DNA from: Callaeas wilsoni
Taxonomy: Eukaryota > Chordata > Aves > Passeriformes > Callaeidae
NCBI GenBank assembly: GCA_013398955.1
Contig: VWPU01004923.1
Span: 1-64,000, forward strand
Reading direction: 5' to 3'
DNA length: 64,000 nucleotides
Part shown: piece by piece, positions 1 through 11,800 of the stretch
Position numbering within the stretch: the first letter of the stretch is position 1
How the letters are laid out: every line of letters starts with the position of its first letter
The notes under the pieces: generated by a model
Told to the model about the DNA's origin: nothing
The model's database searches: none
Seen by the model: only the letters and a program-made list of their open reading frames with translations
Translations under genes and position numbers: made by a program

Positions 1-245
1 CGGCCCGCGGCCCCTGCCCGCGCTGCGCTCCGCCGCGGCCGCTGCCGCCCCATTGACTGCGGCAGGAGGGAGGGAGGGATAGAAGGAGGGACAAGCCCGC
101 CCCGCCGCCCAGGAAGCACCGCTATATTTGGCCAGCGGCACCTCCTCCGCCCGCCTGACATCATGGCCAGGGAGGGGGCGCCGGCCCCGCCTCAGGGGCT
201 GCGCGCGGCGGCGGGACCCCCGCCATGGGCGGTGCGCGCCTGCAG
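1..245. promoter_or_regulatory. CpG island at left edge, probable promoter or first exon of a neighbouring gene
   Basis: The first 245 bases are very G+C rich and dense in CG dinucleotides, and the composition drops sharply where a CR1 fragment begins at about 280. Such islands mark housekeeping-type promoters in birds. In human, NSMF lies just downstream of PNPLA7 on the same strand, so this may be the NSMF promoter with transcription running off the left edge. That is inferred from synteny only. A minus-strand ATG at 53-51 opens a frame that stays open to the edge, but its arginine-rich product does not resemble the NSMF N-terminus I know, so it may be 5'UTR. Confidence 0.6.
123..163. promoter_or_regulatory. 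CArG/TATA-like box and CRE/AP-1-like octamer in the CpG island
   Basis: An A/T-rich decamer, CTATATTTGG, sits alone inside the G+C-rich island at about 123-132. It fits a serum response factor (CArG) site with one mismatch and could also act as a TATA element on either strand. About 25 bases further is TGACATCA (about 157-164), one base from a palindromic CRE and of the ATF/Jun type. The matches are direct, but function and direction of transcription are inference. Confidence 0.3.
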
Positions 246-279
246 CGGGACAAGGCAAGGGCGAGGGGACACATCAGGG

Positions 280-605
280 ACCTGCAGCTCATCCCGAGGG
301 GCAGCTCCGATCTCTGCTCCCTGGGACAGGGCCAGCACCCAGGGAACGGCTGGAGCTGGGCCACGGCAGGCTCAGGCTGGAGATCAGGGAAAGGTTCTTC
401 CCCCAGAGGTGCTGGGCACTGCCCTGGCTCCCCAGGGAATGGGCACGGCCCCGAGGCTGCCAGAGCTCCAGGAGCGTTTGGACAGCGCTGCCAGGGATGC
501 CCAGGGTGGGATTGTTGGGGTGTCTGGGCAGGGCCAGGGGCTGCACTGGATGATCCCTGTGGGACCTTTCCAGCTCGGGATACTCCGTGATTCCATGATT
601 CTACC
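280..605 (+). mobile_element. CR1 LINE 3' end fragment
   Basis: This has the layout of an avian CR1 3' end: a block with 'ggttcttc...agaggtgctgggcac', then 'ctccccagggaatgg', 'gagcgtttggacagcgct', 'gcagggccagg', 'tggatgatcc' and a final 'gtgattccatgatt' tail. The 5' part is missing, as is usual for CR1. A close relative lies at 51640-52002, with only a handful of differences over the first 190 aligned bases. Confidence 0.85.
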
Positions 606-1171
606 TGAGGGGAACATCCAGCCAGCAGCCGTCACACACGGCTGCCAGGGGAGGCCCGGGGCTCGCCCCCTCCAGGCTTCTGTCAGGAAGCAGACGTGCA
701 ACCTGCAAAAAAAATAAGTCCTTTTGACATAAAACTGCTGCCTGCCTTTGACGGATCGGGTGAAAGGTTTGCCACAGGGTTTATTTTCCACAGCTGGGCA
801 CTCTGTTGGCAGCAGAGCAGTGTATGAGTGCAGCTGCATCCTTCTGCTCGTGGGGTGGACACGGTCATGAAGGTCGGGCTATCGGGTTTTGGACACGACA
901 TCTCTGAAGGATTGACACAAACACCGCCGGATTTGTCCCCTGAGCAGGTCACTGCTCCCCACCGCTGTCCCAAGAGCAGGAGACACAGCTGTTCCCAGAG
1001 TGACTGGAGGCAGCGGAGCCATGAGGCAGAGGTGGTTGTTCAGAAAGCTCCTCATGTCCAGTGTCACCTGCCAGAGCAAACACCTGCCTCGAGGTCACTG
1101 AGTGCTTGAAAACAAACCCAGCACAAGGAGCTGATCGACCAGTGAGCCCAGCCTTAGAGGATTTTCAATTC
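606..1171. other. Intergenic, nothing recognised
   Basis: This is unique-looking sequence between two CR1 fragments. Short open frames occur on both strands, but none has a family signature or splice context that supports coding. Confidence 0.5.
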
Positions 1172-1580
1172 ACACAGTCACAGAACTGCTTGGGTTGGAA
1201 GGAACCTTCATAGATCACTTCCTCGACCCCCTGCCATGGCCAAGGACACCTTCCACTATCCCAGGTTACTCCAAGCCCCATCCAGCCTGGCCTTGGACAC
1301 TTCCAGGGATCCAGGGGCAGCCACAGCTTCTCTGGGCACCCTGTGCCAGGGCCTCACCACCCTCATCATAAAAAGCTTCTTCCTATTGCACAGTCTAAAT
1401 CTATTCCCTTGCGTCTTATCCTGGCCCTGATAAAAAGTCTCCCACCATCTTCCTTACAAGCCTCCTTTATATATTGAAAGGCTGCAAAAAGGTCTCCCCA
1501 GAGCCTTCTCCATCTGAACACTCCCAACTCTTCCAGCCTTTCTTCACAGCAGAGGGGTTCCAGCCCCCAGATCAATTTCA
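1172..1580 (-). mobile_element. CR1 LINE 3' end fragment, inverted
   Basis: The reverse complement follows the CR1 3' end. On the plus strand one reads 'gggttggaaggaacctt', 'ccatggccaaggacacctt', 'agccccatccagcctggcct', 'ttctctgggcaccctgtg', then the older upstream part with 'ggtctccccagagcc' and 'ttcttcacagc'. About 400 bases are kept, one of the longer CR1 3' pieces here. Confidence 0.85.
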
Positions 1581-1737
1581 TGGGTGTAGGTTTTGATCCC
1601 TAGGGAGGTTTGGGAAAATGTTTTTTCTTTGGAAAGTATTTTATAAATCTGCTTTTAGGGCACTTGAATGAGTGGGGCAGCAAATCCTTACATATTATTC
1701 ATAATACGTACAGAAAAAGCACTTGGATTGTCCCCCT

Positions 1738-1862
1738 GACTCCACAGGCAAGAGCAGGAATCCCATAATATTGGACAGAGGGGTAGAANGCACAGGCAAG
1801 TGCAGGAATCCCAGGAACTCAGAGCCACTCATTCAATAATATTGGACAGAGGGGTAGAAGTT
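1738..1862. repeat. Imperfect tandem duplication containing the only ambiguous base (1789)
   Basis: Two copies of a block beginning 'cacaggcaag' and ending 'ggacagaggggtagaa' lie head to tail (about 1744-1788 and 1791-1860). The second copy carries an extra segment of about 25 bases in its middle. The base between them is n, suggesting that the assembler could not resolve the repeat. The true copy number may differ. Confidence 0.75.
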
Positions 1863-4489
1863 TTATAGATAATTAAAATTCCTACAGGCTTTGTGAAAAG
1901 AGGCAGCCGAAGGAGAGAGTGACAGACACACCTTGTCTTGTTTGTACCTGAGGAAGGGCTGTAGCATAAGCTCGTGTTTCACTGTCCTTCAGAGACCCTG
2001 CATGAAGAGACCAAAAGTTTGGGAAAAGCTTCAGTCCTCTCTCTCCAAAGTAAAATCTGCAAGAAAATATAAGAGGGTTTGAACAAATTAAGTCTATTTG
2101 GTCTATTAATCTAGCCATTGAAAAATAATTTCTGTAGAGAGAGGGAAAAAAGATTAAGAAGGTACTAATTCCCCTGGTTTGTGTGGACATGAGGAGCAGG
2201 ATGCAAATACCTCACCTAGCAGAATTTTATCATAATCTGAAGAATTTGCTATGAATAACAAATTTTCAGAGCTGTATCTTTGCTGAGACCCAAGCTGTGA
2301 GCAGAAAAAGTGCCATGTGTGCACAATAAAGACATGGAAATACTTAAAAAATAAGGTCAGCCTGTGCTTCCCCACCCTTTTTTCCCTGTATGTAAACTAG
2401 ATGGGAGAAACGTTCTGTATTTCTATGTTTAAATATTTTGCCAGTTGAGGCAAATGCTATTCCTTAAAAATACAACTCACCCTCCAAACTAACAGGCAGG
2501 TCTGCTTTATTCCTGACACAATTCCCACCAGATCTACCTGGAAACACCCCAATATTGCTCACAATGACATGTCTCATGTACAAAACAAAACCCAGCCTCA
2601 ATAAATTGGATTTTTTCCCCCAGAAGATGATTCCCATTAAACTTCTACTCATGGCTATCCCCCCACCCTGTTTTTGGTTGTATAGTCATGTCACCAAAGA
2701 GTTCCTACCACAGAAAAGGAGAAAAAAATCTATCTGTTTTGAAGGAGCAACTGAACAAAAAACCACCTGTAGAGACCTGGAGCCATGCAAGCAGTTAAAA
2801 TCTCCATGAAGCTGTGCCCAGTGTTATCAGTCCCCAGAATTAAAAAGCGTCCAGATGGATGCCTCCATCTTCGTCCCTTGTTCAGACTGCTCTTACTTGT
2901 GTCTCTTGGAGCTCCCTCGAACTCTCCCTTGCCCGTTCCCCCCAGAGTCTCCCTCTTTGAGGCTGGGGAGGGTCCAGCCCAGAGCAGGGCTCACTCTGAA
3001 GACTGCTCAGGGCTTGGCCTGGTGGGTTTTGAACACCTCCAAGGATGGAGATGCACACCATGCTCTGGTCCATGTCCCAGGGCTGCACCACTCTCACAGG
3101 GAAAGATTTCCATAGATCCACTGGGAATTTCCCATGTTGGTCTGTGTGCCCTGGAGAAGCGCCCAGCTCCATCACTCCACAGCACCCCAGGAGCCCTTGC
3201 CCATGTCCCTTGCAGGTTCCCCTCTCATTCCCTGCTTCTTCCCTGCCTTCCTTTAGGGTCTCCTCCCTGCCTTTGGGTTTATCCCAGGCATTTAGGGGTC
3301 TGGGTTAGCTCAGAAGAGGAGGCAGCCAGGGGGCTCTTTACAGCTGGAGAGATGCCTTTGCTTCGTGCTAGGAAACAAGTCAGGTGAGCCAGCAGACAGT
3401 TCCCACGGCTTCTCCATGGCAACAGGGCCTCCCAGACACAGGCACACAGCAAACGGCCGAGGGGGCCGGGAGCATCACAGCCCCTCCACCCGAGCCCCAA
3501 ACCCCCACTCATGGGGCTCTCATGGGATCTCACCCCAAAACAGCTTCCAAAATAGTCACAGCTGGCCAGAAGAATGTTCCCTCCTTCCAACGGGGAAGGT
3601 GCACTGCCCTGAAGCCCGAGCCAGGCAAAATCCATCCCAACCAGTGATGGGCTTTGTCCGGAGAAATTCATTGCACTTGAAAATCTGGTGTCTCTGCATC
3701 CTATCAAACCAAACAGCACATATCTGTCCAGTAGAAAACCCAGAACCTCAAACCTGATTAGGTCTAGGTCTCAAATCAGATTCTGATACTCAGACTTTAA
3801 GGAACCATTCTTTTTATGTTTAGAAAAGCCATTTTTGTCTAAACGAGCAAAAACTGTGTATCTTAACAATTTAAATGCAAAAAGGGAGAAATAAGGCAAG
3901 CCAAAACCAGTCACAGAAGCAACCTGCAAAAGGGAGAGGCAAACAATAACAAATACTTGTTCAAGCACGTCAAGCTGGAGAGTCAAAGTTGGCTATGGTG
4001 CAAGAGAAGCATTCGTAGGAGATAAGGTCAGAACAGAAAAACAATGAATATTTTGCATCTGTAGTCAGTGAGGAAAAGCTTGGAGATGTTCCTGTGCCAA
4101 AAGTCATCTTTATATGGATGTGGCATTGGATTTGGCTCATGTTCAAGTGTCAGCAGAAGAAGTTGAGGAATAAATAGCCAAACCAGAGAGTGCAAATGCA
4201 CCGGGCTGAGATAGTTCACCTAAGTGCCCAGTGAGAGCTCAGAGGTGAAACAGTTCAATTACTTAATTGTAGCATGTATACGCTGTGTGTAACAGCCTCA
4301 CTGTCTGAGAGCTTCAAGGTGACAAATGCAAAGGGTGTGGGGGTTAAGACAGACCCTGAAGTCTGATGTTCCCTCCTGGGCAAAGTGAAATTGTCGCTAA
4401 GAATCTCATTAGTGCAGAGTTGGGTACAGTTGAAATACTGGGAAGAAAAGATGGTTGATTTTCCTGGAAAAAAGGAACGCTTCATAAAA
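1863..4489. other. Intergenic, nothing recognised
   Basis: About 2.6 kb of mixed-composition sequence with no exon, RNA gene or clear repeat that I can name. The part from about 3800 may be an extension of the old LINE that becomes recognisable at 4490, but I cannot show it. Confidence 0.4.
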
Positions 4490-4930
4490 CTATTACCGTT
4501 CTTTAGAGAGGTCGATAAGTGTGTGGTGTCTGCCTGGATTTCCAAAAGGTCTGTCACACGAGTTTCTTACAGAAATGCAGCTACCATGGGATTAACAGAA
4601 AAGACTTGAAATAGATAAATACCTGGTTAAAGGATTCTCAAAGAGCAGCTCTCAATAGGCAGCCTCCTGAATGGAGGGAGGACTAGAAAGGAGCCCCACA
4701 GGGACCTGTGCAGGGCTCTGCTCACTTCAGCATATTCAGAAATAATCTTGGAAATGAATTGGAAAAAAAAAAAGGAGTGACAAAGCTTGCTGCTGATGTT
4801 AAGGCATTCAGGGTTATAAATACATGAGACAGTGAAGAGTTATACAAGGACCTCATGGTAGTGAATAACTAAGCGATAGGTTCAGGACATCCAGAGGAGA
4901 TAATTACAAAGATAAAGACACAGGAGGAAA
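4490..4930 (+). mobile_element. Old, decayed CR1-like LINE fragment (reverse transcriptase region)
   Basis: Scattered words match the CR1 reverse-transcriptase region in order: 'tggatttccaaaagg' (the D-F-x-K-A region), 'ccacagggacctgtgcaggg' (equivalent of G-V-P-Q-G-S-V-L-G), 'tcagcatattcagaaataa' and 'aaagcttgctgctgatg' (equivalent of the F-A-D-D active site). Stops and indels break every frame, so it is a relic. Confidence 0.6.
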
Positions 4931-7475
4931 ACAATCCCAGCTCCTCAAGCACTGGGCTCTGCACTGATCCTTATCCTCAGAAATAGCCTCTTTTTCTTCC
5001 AGGTTCAGCTGAATATCATCCTGCCCACCCCAGCTGCATTTGTGCCTCATGCTGGCTCCTGGCTTTGGTGGGAATATAAACCCAGGAGAAGGGAAGGGAC
5101 TCAGCAGTGTGTAAGCATAAAACCAGTATAAAGCAGGGTGTTTAATGGCCCATGTGAGATGACTGCAGTTCCTGTGGTCCAAATTGAGACCAGGATTGTT
5201 TGTGGTCGCTGCAGAGAGCACAGTCAGTCACTCAGGTCCTGGGAAGGGCAAAGTACCAGGCTCAGCAGTGCCAGGGGAGGTGTGGGACCCCCTCCCCACG
5301 GACATTTCCCAGGGCTCACATCACCACAGCTTAAGCCAAGGTGCAGGTGCTTCCCCAGGAACATGATGTGCTCAGACCACAGAAGTGGCACAGACAGGAC
5401 AGAGCAGGGCTGTTCTTAGCCCTTGCCCTCTGCTCCCATTTCTCTGCACAAAACAACTGGCCCTTGGTACTGAAGGGGCAAAGGACAAGACTGAAAAGAG
5501 AAGACAAACGGATGTGCCCGCTGTCCTTAAACACTCTGCCTCAGTAAAGCTCTTCTGACAGCAGCCCTGAGAGCTGGTGATAAACCCACAACACCGAGGC
5601 AGCTGGAGGAGCTGACGGGGTTTATTCACACAGCCCTGTTTGGAAACAGTTTGAGGACAATGGTTATGGCCAAGTGTCTGCGAAGCTCAAGGTCTCCTGA
5701 GGGCCAGAAGGTCACTCAAGTATCACCTCTCCACCTTCCTGCTTGGCCAGTTTAGTCCCTTCAAGATGTTGCTGTTAAATTTATCAAGTACAAACTTCAC
5801 TCTAATGAGGCACTGTAAGAAAATTACTTTTCCAACACTGGTATAATTAAAATTAGGCCATATATCACTGAAGCAATATCAATAGCTAACAAGTTGGAGT
5901 TTGCCAAGAATTATGGTTTTACTTTGAGTGGATTCATTTGCACAGAGCTGTTCTTACATGGCCAAGCATTTGACATCAGCAAAGCTTGTTCAAACCCAGT
6001 CCCAAAGGTAGTCCTGATCCCTGGGTGAACAGTTCTGAACCAGCTGGGATGCAGGGCACTCAGACCCCATGCTGGCCAGCTGACCTCAAGCTATTTTTAG
6101 TAAAAGACCTAATCAGTAACTGCCAAGGCTGGGTACAGCCTTTCAGCCCTGCCTTCCGCTACGTGACACGTCCCAGCCCCGATGTGCTGCTGAGGGCAGC
6201 GCTGCTGGGAGGGGAGCCGAGCCCCCTGACACCCTGATCTCAGGGTTACCTGTGCTCAAAGGGTAAATCCTCTCCTCCATCCTCCTTAGCCACTGCATTT
6301 CCCCAAGTCTTCTAATATTGCCAGCATTATGAAGAGGTCGGATACTATTTTATATTATCTGTCTGCTCCTGCTCAAGGCAGCAAGGTCCTGGCAGAGCAA
6401 GCCAGAGCAGCCCTCCCAAACTGGAGATTTGGAAGGGAGGCTCTGTGCTCAGCTGTGGGTGGAGGATAGGGAAGAGCACAGATTTTTATCCCAAATTTGG
6501 AAAAAAACATTGAAAAAGGTCTTGGGGGCTTACTTGCCACGCAAAGTCATAGTCCGGGGGGGATTTGAGGGCAGGTGCACTCTCCTGGGGTGAGAGCAGC
6601 AGCCTGTCTCTGGCAGAGAGAGCGTGGCTGGGAGGGCACGAGGGCCTTTCCCAGGCACAGACACCTCAAATTCCTCAAACCCCAGCCCCAGAGCCACTTC
6701 CTCAGCCTCCTCCGACCTCCCAGGCTGCATCAGCAAGGACTCAGAGCATGAGCAGTTCCAAACTCGGTCAGGAGCAGCAGCCTGGCTTCCCACTGGGAGA
6801 CTCCCACGGTAGCACTGGCTCTGCCTGGCTCTGCCTGGCTCTGCCTGAGCAGACTTTGTGTGTTGTTTGGAAAGGTGGGAAAGTGATGAGGCTGTGGGGT
6901 TGCCTCCTTTTTTCCAGGGCAGGAGCCTCAGCAGCTTTCTCTGAGCAGACACTGGAGATGGGGAGGACAGGCTTCAGCTTGGCACCACCGAGCAACAGCG
7001 TCTGGCTGGGCACTGCCTCTCCCTGCTCCCTGCTCCCTGCACTGCAGAGCCAGACCGGCACGGCACAACCCCAGTGGGAGGCATCACACTACTTAAAGAA
7101 AATTATGTTGCTGGCCTTTTCATTATGTTGCCCGGCAAATGTTCCCATGAAATATAGGCCTAATTATCTACCCACATTCAGATTACTCTGAGATGCAATT
7201 TCCTTCTACTCTGTGGAGCTTGCTCTCCTTCTGTGGATCTCATGATTGCAATACACTCAATTAGTTATTACTCTGCTGGCTGAAATCTTGAGCTGCCTTC
7301 CTGACAAGGCTGCTCCATCGGGGTCTCACTGGCCTCACAAGAGCCAGGTCACATCGGCTCACAGGCAAGCCACAAAGATGTTTCAGCACTCAGCCATGCC
7401 TGTTATTTATCAGATTTGTATCACAAATGTAGGCCTTGTCAGGACTGAGGGCTTGAAACATGAAGTATCAGCATC
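4931..7475. other. Intergenic, no gene recognised; two small tandem repeats
   Basis: No supported exon. A 10-bp unit (tggctctgcc) is repeated three times at about 6816-6846, and a 7-bp unit (ccctgct) about three times at 7021-7041. Overlapping open frames around 6530-7190 are on both strands at once and look like chance in G+C-rich DNA. Confidence 0.45.
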
Positions 7476-7650
7476 ATAGAATCACTGAGGTTGGAAAAAG
7501 CCTCTCAGATCATCAGGTCCAACCATTCCCCCAGCACTGCCAAGGCCACCACCAAACCATATCTCCAGGTGCCACATCTACACATCTTTTAAATCCCTCC
7601 AGGGGTGGTGGCTCCACCACTGCACTGGGCACACTCCAATTAATCAAGGA
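7476..7650 (-). mobile_element. CR1 LINE 3' end fragment, inverted
   Basis: The plus strand begins 'catcatagaatcactgagg', the reversed CR1 tail. It continues with 'ttggaaaaagcctctcagat', 'caggtccaaccattccccc' and 'tccctccaggggtggtggct'. This is a different CR1 subfamily from the copies at 280 and 1172. Confidence 0.85.
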
Positions 7651-8724
7651 AAAGACACAGCCTCAGCACAGGTGATTGCTGTGGTTGGTGTCCATCCCTT
7701 GAGTGGGATCTTTTCAAAAGCAGGATCCTAAATCCCTGCGAGGGAACTCCCTCTGCCCAGGAGAGGAAGACTGGATGAGACACCATGTTTCTGAATCAGG
7801 AGAGCTGACAGGAGAGTGAGCATTTCAAGAGCAGCATAGTGTTACATACCTCTTTTTCCTTTAAAATGGTTCAGCAGGTGGAGAGAAACAAAAGCAGGGA
7901 GCATCAGCTGTAGCAGGAAGGAGGATTTGAGGAGAACGGTAATGTCATTTCATTCCTATTGGCTACATCAAGTTGACATAAGCCAGTCCCTCAGGATGAA
8001 CTACAATAAATAATAAAACCAGTTGATATAACAAAGGAAACAACAATATGTATATGCCATATAGGGAAAAGATTCCTTAACTGCTCCACAGAATTTTAGA
8101 AGCCCTATTGTAAAGGCTTTCTGGAGGTCTTTGCTGGAAGCCTGGCACAGCAGCTTCTTCTGACCACATTGAGGCACTTGCTGGATGTTGATCCCTCCCA
8201 GAGTGACCTGTTCCCACACTTGACCTGTTCCCACAAAAACTAATTTTGTACCTACCAGAGACATGTTTTACTCCCAGGGATCCCAGGGACTCCTCAGCAG
8301 CTGTGGAGGTGCAGGAGCTGGCCCTTACAATGGAAGTTCCTCAAGGTCGGGATTCCAGAAAGAGCTCCAGGAGCAGATCGGGTGGTAATTGATTGCTCAA
8401 TGATTCAGTGATTACTCAGTTTTTGCTCCATCCACATCTCGGTATTTCATTGTTTGGCAAAATATCAGCCTGACTTTGTCCTGACATTGGCACCACGCAG
8501 CACAAGAAGAGCTGAAGTTTGAAGTGACTGTGTCATGTCTAAGACGGAAGAAAAAATGTTTTGGTTATAGGAAAGTTTGTGTGACTGTGTCCCTGGAAAC
8601 ATCTCACTCTGAAAACTCTGCTCCAACCCCACCCTGCGCCATGTCCAACCCTTGCTGTATCTAAAAGTGCAGAAGTGAAACCACTGAAAGGAAACATCTG
8701 CTGGCAGAAGATGTTTCAGATTAT
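7651..8724. other. Intergenic, nothing recognised apart from a 17-bp duplication
   Basis: A 17-base block starting 'tgacctgttccca' is repeated in tandem at 8204-8237. No gene or named repeat is otherwise visible. Confidence 0.45.
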
Positions 8725-9040
8725 CTGTATCAGTGGACGAGGGGACTACAGAAAATGTTATCTCTCTGGACTTCTGTAAGACCTTTGAGACAGTCCCCCA
8801 CAATATCCTTCTCTCTTACTTGGAGAGATACAGACTGGATGGATGGACTGCTCGGTGGATGAAGGACTGGTTGGATGGTCACATCCAGAGAGTAGTGGTC
8901 AATGGCTCAATGTCCAGATGGAGATCAGTGACAAGTGGTGTCCCTCAGGGGTCTGTGTGGGGCCAGTGCTGTCAAATATCTTCATCAGTGACACAGACAG
9001 ATCGAGGGTGCTTCCAGCAGGTGACACCAAGCAGTTGTGG
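8725..9040 (+). mobile_element. CR1 LINE reverse-transcriptase fragment
   Basis: Translation of 8733-8950 gives a clear non-LTR reverse transcriptase block. It contains [16 protein letters not shown], a [11 protein letters not shown] helix, [14 protein letters not shown] and S-G-V-P-Q-G-S-V. The frame then shifts, and the N-I-F-I-S-D-T-D part continues in the next frame. The first catalytic aspartate is present, but the Y-A-D-D box is missing. It is an inactive internal piece of a CR1 pol gene, not a host gene. The sequence up to about 9130 may be a more decayed extension. Confidence 0.85.
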
Positions 9041-10009
9041 AGTCACCCACCAAGGGGTGCAGTTGACACACCCGAGGGAAGCTGGAAGAGCTTCCGAGGG
9101 CACACCCAAAGAGCTGGAATGCAGTTCCCACTCTCCATGGAGCCTGGGGCATGGCAGGAACAGCTCCCTCTGACGCAGTGCTTCTGCCTGCCATGAGGCT
9201 GAGCAAGGGAGCAGCAGTCGGGCACGTGGGGACTGATCCTGCACAGAGCAAGGAGCTGGGAGAGAGCAGGGAGAAACATTCCGGGAGGATGACTCAGAAA
9301 GCTCAGCTGGAGGATGAGGAGGGATGCACACGCGTTCAGGGCCATCAGCAGCTCCTGGCCATGGTGAGGGTGTAGCAAAGTAGGTGCCATCTGCTTCAGC
9401 TGGAGCATCACACAAAGGCACAGGCAGTAAAGAGCCTCTAGCTTAGACCCCCTCGGCAAGGAGAACAAATTCCACAATTGCTACCAAAATAGCCCAAGGC
9501 ACAGGAGAGGAGTGGCCACGGTGTGTGGTGTGCGTTCAGGTTCTGCTGTCCCTGCTCCTGCCCCACTTCCAAGCTGTGCTGTGGAGAGGAAGAAGAGCAG
9601 CCCTGAAAGGCTCGTAGTGATTCAAAGCAGCGCTGAGTGGGATTTGGCAGCGGGCTTGGGATGGGCAGCAGCTCAATCCATCACCCATTCTGCAGAAAAC
9701 GACCTGGATCCTGCTGCAAATCTTCAGCAGAGCCGGAGTCAGAAGTGCTGTGATTGTGCAGAACAGGTGAATGTCATGGCACGAGAAATAACAGAGTAAC
9801 AGAGCCATTGCGTGTGGGCTGTGCAGGGCTGGGACAACCCCAGGCTGTGATGCTCCAGGGGAGATTTGGACTGATTGGAGAGGGCTCAAGGGGAGCGCCA
9901 GGAGGGTGCAGGAGTGCAAGCTGTGAGCAAAGGCTGCAAATGGGACCAATTCACCCCAGGAAATTAAAGCAACATATTCTAGTTATGTACGAGGCTGAAG
10001 GCAGGACAG
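9041..10009. other. Intergenic, nothing recognised
   Basis: No supported gene. The first 90 bases may belong to the CR1 fragment on the left. Several overlapping open frames on both strands lack any family signature. Confidence 0.4.
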
Positions 10010-10330
10010 GGCAAGGAGCAAAGGGGTTATCCTGTGGTGGGGAAATTCAGGTTCCACCTGAAGGAAAACTGTGTAAGGATTGTGAAGCAGTGGAACAGAC
10101 TTCCAAGGAGAGCAGCACAGGTGAGACCAGGTGGAGCAGAACCTCCCTTGGGCACCAGGTCAGATTGGATGGGCTCAGCACTCTGCTCCTGCCTGGGACA
10201 TGCCACACCTATTCCCCATGGCCTGATAGGGCTTGCTCGGCTCTCCATCACTTATGGAACCAGCAGCTTCACAAACCTCATGGAGATGGTGGCAATTCTG
10301 AGAATTCAAGGGAATAACCTTCTGCAGAGT
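10010..10330 (+). mobile_element. Diverged CR1-like LINE 3' region
   Basis: The text 'ggggaaattcaggttccacc', 'gtgaagcagtggaacagact' and 'attggatgggctcagcac' follows the order of a CR1 3' end (gain of resistance to 'one repeat family' is limited because it is much diverged). No intact frame or tail is visible, so the boundaries are approximate. Confidence 0.5.
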
Positions 10331-10671
10331 GGGAAATCAGCAGTTCTTTGAGTTGAGCTTGCGACAGGGCAGAAAAGCTGATATTGCAGAGTCAAGAAAA
10401 TGTAAGTTTGGCTGAAAGCCCGTCCTGTAAATTGGTAATCCTGAAAACAGCCATTGGAAGAAAAATGACACTAAATATGAAGAGGAAGAAAGGAATAGAT
10501 ACTGATCAATATGCAGCAACCACCACAACAAGCTATGGAGCAGAGATATTGATAGAGGAGGGTAAACGGACAGAGGAAAAATCCATGTCTGGCAAAGCCA
10601 CAACCAGTAAAGAGTTGTTCACTAAATACATTAGAAACAAAAGAAACAGTAATGATGTTAAAGACTCATTT

Positions 10672-10860
10672 CATAGACTCAGAGAAGCATAAAAGGATTT
10701 TGGTCAGGAGCAACCTCAGGTGTCTCCAGTCCAACATCCTGCTTGAAGCAGGACTGATGTCCAAGTGACACTGCCTTGCTCAGGGCTCACCCAGGTGAAT
10801 TTTGAAGATCTCCAAGCATGGAGAGGCCCAGCATTCCTAGATGAGGAGGTACTTTGCCAG
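10672..10860 (-). mobile_element. CR1 LINE 3' end fragment, inverted, diverged
   Basis: The plus strand starts 'tcatagactcagagaagc' (reversed CR1 tail) and has 'tgtctccagtccaacatcct' and 'gaattttgaagatctccaag', as in older CR1 3' ends. The sequence between 10331 and 10671 shows nothing I can name. Confidence 0.6.
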
Positions 10861-11214
10861 CGACAAGACTCTCAGTGCGTCCCTTCTGCATTTAGAAAGG
10901 ATGGGAATGTCAGACATGAGGATGATGAAACTGTCTGTGCGCTAATAACAACCCAGAGCATCGCGGGTGCGCTCCGTGGGGTTTCTGAGCCAGCAGCTCT
11001 GTGGGAGCTGCACCTGAGGGCCCTCGAGCCGTGCACGGAGCCGAGCTGAGCCGCCTTCTCCTGCTGCTGAGGGTCTGGGAGATGCCAGGTTTGGCAGGAT
11101 GCTGACGGGGTGCTCAGCTGCCCTGGTTAACAGCTGCTCAGTCCAGCACGACACATCCAGGTTGAAAAACGGAGAGGACACAGAGGATTCAATTAATATA
11201 GAATTCAGGGATTA

Positions 11215-11640
11215 AAAATACACCCCTCAGTGTGGCGTAATGGAAAGTGTCTTGTCAAATGAGCCTCAATTCATCCTTTGAGAAAATTACAAGTTTGTAG
11301 ATAAAGGTTACCATGTAGCCATTATTTCCTTAGCTTTTGGCAACGTGTTTGACTTAATATCCTATGACACCCTAATTACAAATTTAGCGCTATACAATCC
11401 CAATAAAGCCCACATTAAATGGATGGAGAGCTGCAAACCCAGCTCCAAAACAAGGACTCGTCAGTGAACAGAGATGATTTAGAGGGATTCTGCCAGAGTC
11501 AGTCCCAGCCTGACACTAATCAATGTTTTCATCATTGATTGAGAAAGGAGCACAAAACACAGCTGATAAATTATACAGCTGCTAGGAGCAGAAGGACTGG
11601 CAGTGAATAATTATGACACAGAAGTTCTACAGAGCGACTG
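11215..11640 (+). mobile_element. Old LINE fragment (CR1/L3-like reverse transcriptase region)
   Basis: A degenerate reverse-transcriptase path can be followed. 'ccttagcttttggcaacgtg' with 'tttgacttaatatcctatga' matches the D-F-x-x-A-F-D-x-V-x-Y motif, 'aaatggatggagagctgc' the W-x-x-S/N-x-L region, and 'tgacactaatcaatgttttc' the L-x-N-x-F region. All frames are broken. It is more diverged than the 8.7 kb CR1 piece. Confidence 0.5.
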
Positions 11641-11705
11641 GGATCTTTTCTGTGCACAACCCATTTTCACTTGGCAGTGTTAAAATAGGCCAGCTTTCAA
11701 ACAGG

Positions 11706-11800
11706 AGTGGAGGAAAGGTTTCATCCAAAAGAGTTGGGAGGAAACATTTCATCCAAAAAAAGGATGGGAGGAAAGGTTTCATAAAAAACAAGATGGGATA
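11706..11800. repeat. Short minisatellite, three copies of a unit of about 31 bp
   Basis: Three diverged copies of a block built on 'gggaggaaaggtttcat' plus an A-rich spacer follow each other. In one frame they translate to a lysine-rich repeat (K-V/H-F/S-I-K), which makes that open frame look protein-like, but nothing else supports coding. Confidence 0.75.

Noticed and set aside
1..53. Arginine-rich minus-strand frame starting with ATG at 53 as NSMF exon 1
   Set aside because: The residues after M-G do not match the known NSMF N-terminus; it may be 5'UTR, so I left it within the CpG island entry.
8733..9173. 146-codon open frame with reverse transcriptase motifs
   Set aside because: It is a truncated, frame-shifted CR1 pol fragment, not a host gene.
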